A DNA stretch of 64,000 bases, taken from an uncultured Aquimarina sp. (GTDB taxonomy: Bacteria > Bacteroidota > Bacteroidia > Flavobacteriales > Flavobacteriaceae). The notes below the pieces were generated by a model. That model did not search any database. It saw nothing but the letters and a program-made list of their open reading frames with translations, and had not been told where the DNA came from. Shown here piece after piece: positions 8,019 to 16,959 of this stretch; the stretch's first letter is position 1, and each line of letters begins with the position of its first letter. Both the position numbers and the translations under genes were made by a program. Location of the stretch: the NCBI GenBank assembly GCA_947496355.1, contig CANMCO010000014.1:1-64000 (forward strand). Reading direction: 5' to 3'.

Positions 8019-9200
8019 ATGTCTTCCTTACTAGAAAAAACAGATGATTTTGTCCTGAAGCTTTTTGAAAATGAGCTTCCCCACTCTTGTATTTATCATA
8101 ATTATGATCATACTAAAAGAGTATTTAAAAGTACAAAAGAAATTATTGATAACACTAATTTATCTAATGAAGATAAGGAAGTTTTGTTGTTAACGGCTTT
8201 GTTACACGATACCGGGTATTCTATAAGTTCTATGAATCATGAAGAGCATAGTGTAGAAATAGCAAAAGATTTTCTTGAACAACAAAGTGTTTCTAAGGAA
8301 GTTATTGATAAAGTCTCTGAACAAATTATGGCTACCAAAATGGAACATAAGCCTACCAATCTTATGGAAGAAATTATTAGAGATGCAGATGCTTCTCATT
8401 TTGCAAAAGATTATTATGGGGAGACTAGTGAGTTATTAAGGCGAGAGTTTAAGTTAAATGATGTTAAAGATCTAAATGCCTCTCAGTGGTTAAAAGCTAA
8501 TATTGATCTATTTCAGAACAAACATCAGTACTATACCGAATATGCTGTAACCCACTGGAAACCAAAAAAAGAAGAGAACCTTTCTAAAATGATAGAAGAA
8601 CAAACAAGGTTGAAGAAAGAAAAGAAAAAAGAGAAAGAAAAATTAAAGAATATATTAAAAGAAGAGAGCCCAGAAAAAGGAATACAAACTCTTTTTAGAG
8701 TTACATTAAGAAATCACTTAAAACTAAGTGATATAGCTGACACAAAGGCGAATATTCTTCTTTCGGTAAATGCAATTATTATGTCTCTTGCTTTATCAAA
8801 CCTTATCCCTAAATTAGATAACCCGTCTAATCAATATCTTATCTACCCAACTCTGGTTTTTCTAATATTTACTATCGCATCAATTATATTATCTGTATTG
8901 GCCACAAGACCCAATGTTACAAGCGGAGAGTTTACCCGAAAAGAAATTGAAGAGAAAAAAGTTAATTTATTGTTTTTTGGTAATTTTCATAAAATGCCAT
9001 TAAATGAATATAAATGGGCTATGGGAGAACTTATGGCAGATAAAGATTATATATATGACACCATGATAAAAGATTTATACTTTTTGGGTAAGGTATTACA
9101 CAAAAAGTATAAAATATTAAGAATTACCTATACTGTATTTATGATAGGGATAGTAACCTCTGTAATTTCTTTTATTATTGCATTTAATTCGTTACAATAA
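8019..9200 (+). CDS. HD-domain protein fused to Pycsar-effector-type (PycTM/DUF5706) membrane domain
   Basis: With the ATG at 8019 the protein has 393 residues. Residues 20-180 form an HD phosphohydrolase domain: His31 in YDHTKRVF, His63-Asp64 in LLHDTGYS, and Asp122 in RDADASHF. Residues 185-215 are a Lys/Glu-rich, probably coiled linker. Residues 224-393 match the PycTM/DUF5706 family (Pycsar effector) as I know it: LSDIADTKANILLSVNA, two membrane helices (about 247-262 and 274-295), ATRP, NLLFFGNFHKM, then a third helix at 368-389. In Pycsar defence the TM effector responds to cyclic pyrimidine nucleotides. No cyclase gene lies nearby. The open frame extends back to ATG 7962, but that would abut the divergent gene and leave no promoter space; 8019 is more likely. 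Confidence 0.85.
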   Translation: MSSLLEKTDDFVLKLFENELPHSCIYHNYDHTKRVFKSTKEIIDNTNLSNEDKEVLLLTALLHDTGYSISSMNHEEHSVEIAKDFLEQQSVSKEVIDKVSEQIMATKMEHKPTNLMEEIIRDADASHFAKDYYGETSELLRREFKLNDVKDLNASQWLKANIDLFQNKHQYYTEYAVTHWKPKKEENLSKMIEEQTRLKKEKKKEKEKLKNILKEESPEKGIQTLFRVTLRNHLKLSDIADTKANILLSVNAIIMSLALSNLIPKLDNPSNQYLIYPTLVFLIFTIASIILSVLATRPNVTSGEFTRKEIEEKKVNLLFFGNFHKMPLNEYKWAMGELMADKDYIYDTMIKDLYFLGKVLHKKYKILRITYTVFMIGIVTSVISFIIAFNSLQ

Positions 9201-9253
9201 CATCTAATAAATTTTTAGTATTCGTTTTTTAAATTGAGATACGTGCAACTTCT

Positions 9254-9281
9254 ATTTTGAATTCATTTTAGATTTTCAAAA
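9254..9281. terminator. weak AT-rich hairpin between convergent genes
   Basis: ATTTTGAA at 9254-9261 pairs with TTCAAAAT at 9274-9281 in the 92-bp gap between two convergent genes. It is AT-only apart from one pair, so a terminator role is tentative. Confidence 0.3.
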
Positions 9282-9292
9282 TAAAAATTAAT

Positions 9293-11656
9293 TTAATTAA
9301 GCTCTTTCATTAGGTCTTCATATGTATAATACTCTTTGTCTTGTTCATTTTTATGATAAAGAATATTAACTCGTATAGCCTTAAGTCCTGTAACTCCCTG
9401 AAGGTTTTCTACCTCCACAATCTCAATTTCTTCTTCTAGATAGTTTTTAGATTGTAAAAAGTTTATGTATTTAATATATTCTCTTTCATCAGAACTTTGT
9501 GAATATACAATTACCAATTTACCTTTTTCGGTAATTCGCTGATCGGTTCCTTTTATTTTAGACTTATCAACTCGCTTTTTAACTACTTCATATCTGGCAT
9601 TATATGTACCATCTACATCAAAACGCTTTTCATCCATTCTAAATCTTACGGATAAAGAGGTATTAAATACCAACACCATAGATGCTACATCTAAAGCAAC
9701 AGGCAAATCTTTCTTCATTTGGTAATATGCGTTTTCCATTTCGCACATCACTTGTAATTGCCACAATCTAAGATTATACAGATAAACTTTATTGAAGCTA
9801 TTCTGCTTAGTAATAGACTCACCTATATACATATTATGTTCTACTCCATCAGACTTGAAACGTTCAAAGTAATGTGGATACATACCCTGTGCTTCATCTT
9901 GTTTTTGATCCAACAAAGCTGCCATCCTTTTGTTAATCAACATTACAGAATCATCATAGGCTTTTCTATGCTTATATACCGTTTTTATGCCTTTATCCAA
10001 CAGGTTATTATATTGATCAATTACAGCATCAAGTTCTCCACTTTTTTTCTTAAGATGTTTGAATAAAGGAGAAATTTCTTTTTTAATAAAGTTGATTATC
10101 TTTTGCTCACTATCTACTTGCAATTGTTCTGTAATAGAATTGATATAGCGATTTGTTCTATATTTTAGTTGCTCGTATATTGGCAAAGGGTCGGATTCCA
10201 TTACCTTATTAATAACTTTAGAAATCCCTTTTAACTGCACTACCAGATCTTTTTGTATTGCATGATTACGCGCATCAGAAGATCCTTTTATATCAATCTG
10301 CCCGTACAATGGGTATACATTTTCAAAAACGACTTCTTTAAACGATACAGGGGTTTCTTCTACCATTGCTCGCATAAACTGCTTTGCTTCTTGTCTAAAT
10401 TTCCAATGTACACTGGGGTGAATTGAAGTACACTCCTGCTGAATAATCAATTCTAATTCATTTTCAGCCTTGGCTTTTGAACGAAGAACAGAATCAACTA
10501 AGTATGGCATAACATCCTGCAATTTGTTAGCATTGATGCTGTTTAACTCATGTACATTTGGTGAAACAATCTCAAGGATCCCCAACATTCTTCCTTCGCT
10601 TTTTATTGGAGCAAGAATTGCACTATTAATGTTTTGTGCAACAAGGTTTTTGTACATTAGTTCATCTGGGGTCGATTTTTGATACTTTTTTACATCAGAA
10701 ATCGCGAAATAAGTGGACTCCTCAAATAAATAATGGTACGTTCCTCCACAAAGTGCTGTTTCACAACAATCTGAAAATTGATCATACAAGATATAGCTAT
10801 CTATATTCTTAAAAGGTACTCGCTCCAGTGCCTGATTTTCTGGATTAAAATTGGAAAAGCCTACTTTAATTTCATGAAGATTAAATATTGCTCTAAATAT
10901 CTCTTGAAAACTTCCTACAAAATCACCTTGGGTCTTATCATACTTAATAAGACTTGTTTTAAAATCGGATAATGATACATCTGTAGTAACATCAAACATA
11001 TTGGCTAGGACTATGCCCTTAAAAACCCAGCTATTAGGTGGGAATTTTTCTTTCCAGATCTCAACATTATCAAAATTATCTAATAGTTCAGCAACATCTT
11101 CATCTGTAATATCTTTTGCTTTATCAGTCTTTATAATCTCGATAAAATCCCCGTTATACATTATTCTATAATGCCTCATTATACCCATTGCATCTGGAAT
11201 ATCATAAAAGAAAGGTCTTCTAAAATCTATATTATAACCGTAATGAGTATTTAGAATAATACTACAACCCATTATAAAATAGTGATCCTCATCCAGATTC
11301 TTGATTTCGGGTTCAAAATCCTTTCCCGCAGCATCTATTATATTCTTAAAACGTTGTGAAGATTGTAAAACGGTATTATTAAATGGTATTGTAGCTATTT
11401 TTATTTCGTTGGACTGTAAAATTTGTGCAAACGAATCTTCCAGCACCAAATGTATCTGTGGTAATAATTCCTGAATTCTACTCTCTGTTTTTATACCTTC
11501 CTCCAGTTCAGGATAATCTTCGGCTAATTTTAAAATCTGTTCAGCACGATTTTTGAGAAGTATATTATCACTTTTCAGAAAACTCCGATACTGTTCAAAA
11601 AACTTAGAAAAACTAATCCATATGTCTAAAGGAAAATCCTGCTCCAACACCTTCAT
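9293..11656 (-). CDS. GAF domain-containing protein of unknown function
   Basis: A soluble protein of 787 residues starting MKVLEQDFPLD. The middle region (about 270-410) with ILAPIKSEGRMLGILEIVSP is a GAF-type ligand-binding domain. It is followed by long helical segments and a C-terminal part with KLVIVYSQSSDEREYIKYINFL, which looks like a small nucleotide-fold or Toll-like strand-helix unit. There is no kinase, cyclase or DNA-binding domain that I can see, so it may be a cytoplasmic sensor or scaffold. The frame is open back to 11746, but a TAATTTTG -7 box at 11688-11681 lies inside that extension and 25 bases before ATG 11656, which supports the shorter form. Homologues of this length are common in Flavobacteriaceae. 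Confidence 0.75.
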   Translation of the reverse strand: MKVLEQDFPLDIWISFSKFFEQYRSFLKSDNILLKNRAEQILKLAEDYPELEEGIKTESRIQELLPQIHLVLEDSFAQILQSNEIKIATIPFNNTVLQSSQRFKNIIDAAGKDFEPEIKNLDEDHYFIMGCSIILNTHYGYNIDFRRPFFYDIPDAMGIMRHYRIMYNGDFIEIIKTDKAKDITDEDVAELLDNFDNVEIWKEKFPPNSWVFKGIVLANMFDVTTDVSLSDFKTSLIKYDKTQGDFVGSFQEIFRAIFNLHEIKVGFSNFNPENQALERVPFKNIDSYILYDQFSDCCETALCGGTYHYLFEESTYFAISDVKKYQKSTPDELMYKNLVAQNINSAILAPIKSEGRMLGILEIVSPNVHELNSINANKLQDVMPYLVDSVLRSKAKAENELELIIQQECTSIHPSVHWKFRQEAKQFMRAMVEETPVSFKEVVFENVYPLYGQIDIKGSSDARNHAIQKDLVVQLKGISKVINKVMESDPLPIYEQLKYRTNRYINSITEQLQVDSEQKIINFIKKEISPLFKHLKKKSGELDAVIDQYNNLLDKGIKTVYKHRKAYDDSVMLINKRMAALLDQKQDEAQGMYPHYFERFKSDGVEHNMYIGESITKQNSFNKVYLYNLRLWQLQVMCEMENAYYQMKKDLPVALDVASMVLVFNTSLSVRFRMDEKRFDVDGTYNARYEVVKKRVDKSKIKGTDQRITEKGKLVIVYSQSSDEREYIKYINFLQSKNYLEEEIEIVEVENLQGVTGLKAIRVNILYHKNEQDKEYYTYEDLMKELN

Positions 11657-12020
11657 ATAAAATAATTTGTGATAATTTAACAAAATTAATACAATCCAAA
11701 CTTGTTCCCTAGATATTAACAATAAATTAAAAAATATATTTCTCAACCTATCTCTATTAATACCTAAGACGATTGTAATTATAAAAAATGGACAATAATC
11801 CTTATATTCTTTTTCTAATTTACATATTATTCATTTGCAACACAGCACACTCTTTTAATTAGACTCTATAAAGTACAATATTGTTACATTATGTACCAAT
11901 ATTTCTTTTAAATTTATAATCATTATGGGAATCTCTTAACAAATAGCATATCAAAAAGTTAATTTTTGGAGTATATAGGTTGGATTCTTTATTTTTACCA
12001 CCAATAAATCTTAGAATACT
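11657..12020. other. divergent intergenic region
   Basis: The region lies between the GAF gene (leftward) and the TlpA-like gene (rightward). It holds the -7 box TAATTTTG of the GAF gene at 11681-11688 (minus strand). For the TlpA-like gene it holds TTG at 11966-11968 and TATTTTTA at 11990-11997 with a 21-base spacer. A 24-codon frame at 11788-11862 encodes one hydrophobic segment but has no supporting signal. Confidence 0.5.
11681..11688 (-). promoter_or_regulatory. -7 promoter element for the GAF gene
   Basis: TAATTTTG on the minus strand fits TAnnTTTG and lies 25 bases upstream of ATG 11656. It is the main argument for the shorter GAF protein. Confidence 0.5.
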
Positions 12021-13169
12021 ATGAAAAGAATTGCCCTACTTGCAACAATTATATTACTTGTAGCATGTGAAAAAGAAAAAAAAGGATATAATATAATTGC
12101 TGATGCCCCAGGCTTTGAAGATGGCACTGTTGTTTATGTAAACGCAATTAGCGAATCTAATAGACCCACAGTTATAGACTCTGCTGTAATACAAAAGGAC
12201 AAATTTGAGATTAATTTAGGATCTCCAGAAAGTAGTGATTTTAATTATTTGACTTTTAAAAACTCTCTTGGAACCATGCCAGGAAATGTTTTGTTTTTAG
12301 CAGAAAACAATCCAATTGAAATGACCATTTATAAAGATAGTCTTAGGTCATCTATTGTAAAAGGAGGGAAAGAAAATGAATTGTTTTTCTCTTACCTTAA
12401 CACTATTAAAGCTTATGGAGAAAAAAAGATTAATCTCAATAACAAATATCAAATAGCTTCTAGGCTAAATGAGGCTGATAAAGCATTACAAATTGCCGCC
12501 AAAAGAGAAAGTGTAATTGAAGATGAGAAGCAGTATCGAAAAGAGTTCACAGAAAAAAACTCAAACTCTTTGGTTGCAATGATTGCCTTAGGTGATCTAA
12601 TAAACCTCAAAATATTATCGGGTAAAGAGGCAAAAGAAAAATATACAGATCTTGATGATACATTAAAAACTACAAGATTAGGTAAAAATCTTAATCGACT
12701 AATTGGTAGCGTTACGTCAACACCTACTCCAAAGCGTATTGACATAGGTAGTGAAGCACAAGATTTTTCAGCACCTACTCCAGATGGTAAAACATTGTCA
12801 CTTAGAGAATCTCTTGGCAAAGTTACTATTATTGATTTTTGGGCTTCATGGTGTAAACCATGTAGAATGGAAAATCCTAATGTTGTAAAAGTCTACAACA
12901 AATATCATGACAAAGGGCTAAACATAATAGGAGTTTCGCTAGATAAAAAGCAACAGTCTTGGACCAAAGCAATAGCTGATGACAATCTAGAATGGAATCA
13001 TGTTTCGAATTTAAAATTCTGGCAGGATCCTATTGCACAAGCATACGGAGTTCGCTCTATTCCTGCTACATTTATTTTGGATGAGAAAGGAAACGTAATT
13101 GCTAAAAATCTTCGTGGACCGGCTTTAGAAAAGAAGATATCAGAACTTCTTGGAGGCAAAGCATTATAA
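12021..13169 (+). CDS. TlpA-like thiol-disulfide oxidoreductase lipoprotein
   Basis: A 382-residue lipoprotein: signal MKRIALLATIILLVAC with Cys16 as lipobox. Residues of about 22-125 look like the DUF4369 domain common in Bacteroidota TlpA/AhpC-type proteins. Residues 230-382 are a thioredoxin-fold TlpA/ResA-like domain with the redox motif WASWCKPC (Cys278, Cys281), and a cis-Pro region at SIPATFILD. It probably reduces disulfides or apocytochromes at the periplasmic face of a membrane, though the partner is unknown. A bidirectional terminator at 13191-13221 ends the transcript. Confidence 0.9.
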   Translation: MKRIALLATIILLVACEKEKKGYNIIADAPGFEDGTVVYVNAISESNRPTVIDSAVIQKDKFEINLGSPESSDFNYLTFKNSLGTMPGNVLFLAENNPIEMTIYKDSLRSSIVKGGKENELFFSYLNTIKAYGEKKINLNNKYQIASRLNEADKALQIAAKRESVIEDEKQYRKEFTEKNSNSLVAMIALGDLINLKILSGKEAKEKYTDLDDTLKTTRLGKNLNRLIGSVTSTPTPKRIDIGSEAQDFSAPTPDGKTLSLRESLGKVTIIDFWASWCKPCRMENPNVVKVYNKYHDKGLNIIGVSLDKKQQSWTKAIADDNLEWNHVSNLKFWQDPIAQAYGVRSIPATFILDEKGNVIAKNLRGPALEKKISELLGGKAL

Positions 13170-13190
13170 CAAAATAACATCAAGTATACA

Positions 13191-13221
13191 AAAACGACCT
13201 CTATAATAGGGGTCGTTTTTG
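13191..13221. terminator. bidirectional intrinsic terminator
   Basis: AAAACGACCTCTA pairs with TAGGGGTCGTTTT around loop TAA, with T runs on both strands. It lies between the convergent TlpA-like and rhomboid genes. Confidence 0.85.
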
Positions 13222-13243
13222 TATTATATATTTTAATGAACAA

Positions 13244-13894
13244 TTATAATTTGCCTAGTTTTTGTAATATAAAAAGAATAATTATTGGGATCGCCAAAAG
13301 ACCAATCATTAATATGTTTTCCTGAAACAACCAGGGTGCCAAAATTAAAGTAATAATGTATCCTCCAACCGCACCTCCAAAATGAGCATCATGACCAATA
13401 TTTCCTATTTTATTTTTCATTCCAAAAATAGAATACAACAAATACCCTATTCCAAAAACATAAGCGGGTATTGGTATTGGTATAAACATTAGATACAAAC
13501 TCATATCCGGACGAAATAAAATGCCTGCATATATTATCCCAGAAACCGCTCCGCTAGCCCCTACAGCACTATAATGATACTCATTTTTATGAAAAAACAA
13601 AGAAAACAAATTCCCCATCAATAAACTACCAAAATACACCACCAAAAACTTAACATTCCCAAGAAAACCAAGTACTACAGGGGCAAAAAAATAGAGTGTA
13701 AACATATTGAAAAACAGATGAGTCATATCCACATGCAAAAAACCAGACGTCAACATTCTGACTTGTTCTCCTCTTCTTACTCCACCTATATTAAACTTGT
13801 ACTTCTCAAAAAAAGAAAAGTCATTAAATCCTTTTAATGACATTAATATATTAATTCCAATAATGACAATTAAAACAATATCAAGGTTTCCCAT
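13244..13894 (-). CDS. rhomboid family intramembrane serine protease
   Basis: A 216-residue membrane protein with about six hydrophobic helices. The rhomboid signature is complete: HLFFNM with Asn63 for the oxyanion hole, GASG with catalytic Ser114, and AHFGG with catalytic His171. It should cut transmembrane substrates within the inner membrane. The substrate cannot be inferred. It has its own -7 box, TATATTTG at 13919-13912, 17 bases before the ATG, and shares a terminator with the convergent upstream gene, so it is probably monocistronic. Confidence 0.93.
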   Translation of the reverse strand: MGNLDIVLIVIIGINILMSLKGFNDFSFFEKYKFNIGGVRRGEQVRMLTSGFLHVDMTHLFFNMFTLYFFAPVVLGFLGNVKFLVVYFGSLLMGNLFSLFFHKNEYHYSAVGASGAVSGIIYAGILFRPDMSLYLMFIPIPIPAYVFGIGYLLYSIFGMKNKIGNIGHDAHFGGAVGGYIITLILAPWLFQENILMIGLLAIPIIILFILQKLGKL

Positions 13895-13911
13895 ACAACG
13901 ATAATTTTATT

Positions 13912-13919
13912 CAAATATA
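13912..13919 (-). promoter_or_regulatory. -7 promoter element for the rhomboid gene
   Basis: TATATTTG on the minus strand is a perfect TAnnTTTG match, 17 bases upstream of the ATG at 13894. Confidence 0.5.
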
Positions 13920-14008
13920 AATATACCATACATTTTTACCTCATAAAATTCTATTGATTTTGATAGGGTTATTAGCATAAGTTTAAGATTATAAATAACC
14001 AATAGTTT

Positions 14009-14016
14009 TATCTTTG
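14009..14016 (+). promoter_or_regulatory. -7 promoter element, first acyltransferase
   Basis: TATCTTTG is a perfect TAnnTTTG match, 20 bases before the ATG at 14037. Equivalent boxes precede the two paralogues downstream. Confidence 0.55.
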
Positions 14017-14036
14017 TAGGCTTTAATTTTATCTTC

Positions 14037-14936
14037 ATGCAATTATTAGTTTATCGATTAGTATATCCAATACTGTGGGTAATCTCTAAATTACCCTGGC
14101 CTTTATTATACATATTTTCTACCAGCGTATATATTTTAGTATACTATGTAATTGGGTACCGAAGAAAAATAGTTGATGAAAATTTAAATTTAGTTTTTCC
14201 CAAGAAATCAAAAAAAGAAATTAAAAAAATACGACAAGATTTCTATAAACATATGTGTGATATGTTCCTAGAGATGGTTAAGAGTTTATCTATTTCTGAG
14301 AAAGAAATAACAAAAAGATTTAAGATAATCGACCCTCATATTTTCAACGAGCTACAATCAAAAAACAAAAGTATTATTGTTCTAATGGGACATTATGCGA
14401 GCTACGAATGGGCAATAGCTGCACAGTTTGCTATAAGTTTTCCTATAGTTGCAGTTTATAAAAAGATTAAAAACAAACATTTTGACCAGCTTGTACGTCG
14501 TATTAGAAGTAGATTTGACAATAGACTTATACACAGTCATAATGTTATTAAAGAAATTACCAGAGATAAAGTAGTAGGCAAAATATTTTCTTATGGCTTG
14601 CTATCTGATCAATCTCCCCGACTTAAAAATGCATTGTACTGGACCAATTTTATGGGGATCAAGATCCCTGTTATTACTGGTGGAGAAGTTTTATCTAAAA
14701 GACTAGATATGGCGGTAGCATATTTAAAGGTTGAAAAAGTAAAAAGAGGTTTTTATCAGGCAAAATTCATAACAATTACAGAGGATGCTAAGAGCTGTAA
14801 GGATCACTACATCACGAAAACCTATATCAAAATGTTAGAAGAACAAATAAAAAATAAGCCCGAACATTATCTCTGGACTCATAAGAGATGGAAACACAGA
14901 AACGCAAGTATTCCTAAAGGTGCAATAGTGGATTAA
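14037..14936 (+). CDS. LpxL/HtrB-type lysophospholipid acyltransferase, copy 1
   Basis: A 299-residue protein of the lipid A biosynthesis (LpxL/HtrB/WaaM) acyltransferase family. These inner-membrane enzymes transfer an acyl chain from acyl-ACP to a lipid A precursor or related lipid. Residues 1-40 hold a hydrophobic anchor. The catalytic HX4E motif is His119...Glu124 in MGHYASYEW. The DQSP motif and NFMGIKIPVITGGEVLSKRL further on fit the family, as does TYIKMLEEQI...YLWTHKRWKHR at the end. It is the first of three tandem paralogues that share the N-terminal MQL and the C-terminal THKRWKH, so they arose by duplication. Each may have its own acyl-chain or acceptor preference; that is inference. 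Confidence 0.9.
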   Translation: MQLLVYRLVYPILWVISKLPWPLLYIFSTSVYILVYYVIGYRRKIVDENLNLVFPKKSKKEIKKIRQDFYKHMCDMFLEMVKSLSISEKEITKRFKIIDPHIFNELQSKNKSIIVLMGHYASYEWAIAAQFAISFPIVAVYKKIKNKHFDQLVRRIRSRFDNRLIHSHNVIKEITRDKVVGKIFSYGLLSDQSPRLKNALYWTNFMGIKIPVITGGEVLSKRLDMAVAYLKVEKVKRGFYQAKFITITEDAKSCKDHYITKTYIKMLEEQIKNKPEHYLWTHKRWKHRNASIPKGAIVD

Positions 14937-14992
14937 CACTGGATTATTTGGTTTTCTTTAACATAAAATAGGTTATTTCAGTAAAATACTGT

Positions 14993-15000
14993 TATTTTCG
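14993..15000 (+). promoter_or_regulatory. -7-like promoter element, second acyltransferase
   Basis: TATTTTCG lies 22 bases before the ATG at 15023, in the same place as the boxes of its paralogues. It departs from TAnnTTTG by one base. Confidence 0.4.
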
Positions 15001-15022
15001 CACCCAAATTCCTACCTCTTTT

Positions 15023-15928
15023 ATGCAATTGATAATTTATAGACTCGTCTACCCCATTCTATGGTTCATTTCAAAGCTACCATGGAAGTTGTTTTACGCG
15101 TTTTCTACGAGCATTTTTTTTCTTGTTTATTATATTTTTGGATACCGAAAAAAAACGGTGACCGAAAATCTTAAATTGGTTTTTCCAAACAAAGAACCCC
15201 AAGAAATCAAGGATATAAGAAAAGATTATTATAGACATATGTGTGATATGTTTTTAGAAATGATAAAATCGATTTCTATTTCTGATAAAGAGATGAAGGA
15301 ACGTTTTAAGATAACCAACCTTGATCTGCTAAATGAATTAGAAGCCAAAGGAGAAAGTATGATGGTTTTTATGGCGCATTATGCGAGCTATGAATGGGCA
15401 AATGTAGTCGATATACAAACTGGTATCCAAGCTGTTGGAATCTACAAACCCCTTGGTAACATATATTTTGATCGATTGGTGCGTAGAATCCGTGCTCGTT
15501 TCGGTTCTCGTGTGATTCCTACAAAATATGCTATGGAAGAAATCACTAAAGATAAAAACAAAGATGGAGTACGTATGTATGGGCTGGCCGCTGATCAATC
15601 TCCTAAAATTTATAAAGCAACATACTGGACCGATTTTATGGGAGTAAAAGTACCAACATTTCTGGGAGCAGAAATCCTAGCAAAACGTTTAGGGATAAAG
15701 GTGTTTTATTTGAAAGTAGAAAAACTAAAAAGAGGATATTATGAAGCTGAATTTGTCCCTATTGCCGATGATCCAAATACATGTGAGGACTATTCAATAG
15801 TAAAAAGTTATCTTAGAATTCTCGAAAAACAAATTCATAATAAACCCCAATACTATCTTTGGACCCACAAACGATGGAAGCATCGCAATGCGTTATCTGA
15901 AGCTCCCGAAGGTGCAACAATAGATTAA
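15023..15928 (+). CDS. LpxL/HtrB-type lysophospholipid acyltransferase, copy 2
   Basis: A 301-residue paralogue of the preceding gene, with the same layout: N-terminal membrane anchor, HX4E (His119, Glu124 in MAHYASYEW), ADQSP, DFMGVKVPTFLGAEILAKRL and a C-terminal LWTHKRWKHR. The residue before the catalytic His is Ala, where the other two copies have Gly. The catalytic residues are intact, so the gene is probably functional. It lies 86 bases after copy 1 and has its own -7-like box, so independent transcription is possible. Like its neighbours it probably remodels lipid A or another envelope lipid, or makes ornithine-type lipids; sequence alone does not decide. Confidence 0.9.
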   Translation: MQLIIYRLVYPILWFISKLPWKLFYAFSTSIFFLVYYIFGYRKKTVTENLKLVFPNKEPQEIKDIRKDYYRHMCDMFLEMIKSISISDKEMKERFKITNLDLLNELEAKGESMMVFMAHYASYEWANVVDIQTGIQAVGIYKPLGNIYFDRLVRRIRARFGSRVIPTKYAMEEITKDKNKDGVRMYGLAADQSPKIYKATYWTDFMGVKVPTFLGAEILAKRLGIKVFYLKVEKLKRGYYEAEFVPIADDPNTCEDYSIVKSYLRILEKQIHNKPQYYLWTHKRWKHRNALSEAPEGATID

Positions 15929-15962
15929 GAACTCGTACTTACCAGATACTGATAAATAAGTT

Positions 15963-15970
15963 TACCTTTG
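15963..15970 (+). promoter_or_regulatory. -7 promoter element, third acyltransferase
   Basis: TACCTTTG is a perfect TAnnTTTG match, 21 bases before the ATG at 15992. Confidence 0.55.
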
Positions 15971-15991
15971 TGAGCTTTTAACTATCTGTTC

Positions 15992-16891
15992 ATGCAATTA
16001 CTAATTTATAGTATTACCTATCCAATAATCCTGGGAATATCCAAACTACCTTGGAGGCTATTTTATGCGTTCTCAACTTGTACTTATATTCTGATATATT
16101 ATATAATACGCTACAGAAGAAGAACAGTAACAGAAAACTTAACTTTGGTTTTCCCTGAAAAATCTGAAAAAGAGATTAAAACCATACGCAAGGAATTCTA
16201 TAAGCATATGTGCGATATGTTTTTAGAAATGACAAAATCTCTTTCAATTTCTCGTGAAGAATTGATTAAACGCTATAAAGTCACGAATCTTGAGGAATTT
16301 CATGAATGTGAAAAGAAAGACAAAAGTATTATTGCTCTTATGGGGCATTATGGAAGCTTTGAGTGGTCAAATGCCATTGACTTAGTATCTATAAATCCAT
16401 GTGTGGGTATCTACAAACAAATTAAAAACAAACATTTTGATAGTTTAGCACATCGTATACGAGGACGATTTAACTCAAGACTTATTGCCAGTCATAAAGT
16501 AGCCAGACAGATTATTAAGGATAAACAAGAAAATAAGGTATGTGCCTATGGTATGATCTCAGATCAATCCCCAAAAATCAATAATGCAAAATATTGGACA
16601 GATTTTATGGGGATAAAAGTACCTATATTTTTGGGAGGTGAGTTTTTAGCACAACGTCTTGATGTTATTGTTTTGTATCTTCATGTAGAAAAGGTAAAAC
16701 GAGGACATTATGAAGTAACATTTATTCCTATTACTGAGCATAGTAAAGAGGAAGAGAAATATTATGTTATAAAAAAATACTTGCAACTTTTAGAAGAGCA
16801 AATACGAGACAAACCTCAGTATTATCTTTGGACCCATAAACGCTGGAAACATAAAGACACTCCAAAACCAGAGGGTGCAATTGTAGATTAA
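15992..16891 (+). CDS. LpxL/HtrB-type lysophospholipid acyltransferase, copy 3
   Basis: The third tandem paralogue, 299 residues. HX4E is kept (His119, Glu124 in MGHYGSFEW), as are SDQSP, DFMGIKVPIFLGGEFLAQRL and the C-terminal LWTHKRWKH. It lies 63 bases after copy 2 and has a perfect -7 box. A strong bidirectional terminator follows, so the three-gene cluster ends here. The N-terminal 80 residues are the best-conserved part across all three copies (TENL.LVFP, then KHMCDMFLEM), which points to a common membrane or acyl-ACP interface, while the region around 125-180 varies and may set acceptor choice (inference). Confidence 0.9.
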   Translation: MQLLIYSITYPIILGISKLPWRLFYAFSTCTYILIYYIIRYRRRTVTENLTLVFPEKSEKEIKTIRKEFYKHMCDMFLEMTKSLSISREELIKRYKVTNLEEFHECEKKDKSIIALMGHYGSFEWSNAIDLVSINPCVGIYKQIKNKHFDSLAHRIRGRFNSRLIASHKVARQIIKDKQENKVCAYGMISDQSPKINNAKYWTDFMGIKVPIFLGGEFLAQRLDVIVLYLHVEKVKRGHYEVTFIPITEHSKEEEKYYVIKKYLQLLEEQIRDKPQYYLWTHKRWKHKDTPKPEGAIVD

Positions 16892-16911
16892 AGCAATATA
16901 AAGACAATTTT

Positions 16912-16956
16912 AAATAAATACCTGCCGGATTTTAGTCTGGCAGGTATTTATTTTTT
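16912..16956. terminator. bidirectional intrinsic terminator
   Basis: A 15-bp stem (AAATAAATACCTGCC with GGCAGGTATTTATTT) with flanking A and T runs lies between the convergent third acyltransferase gene and glmM. Confidence 0.9.
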
Positions 16957-16959
16957 AAA

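Noticed and set aside
11788..11862. 24-codon frame with one hydrophobic segment
   Set aside because: No promoter, no ribosome site, and such a frame is expected by chance in AT-rich DNA.
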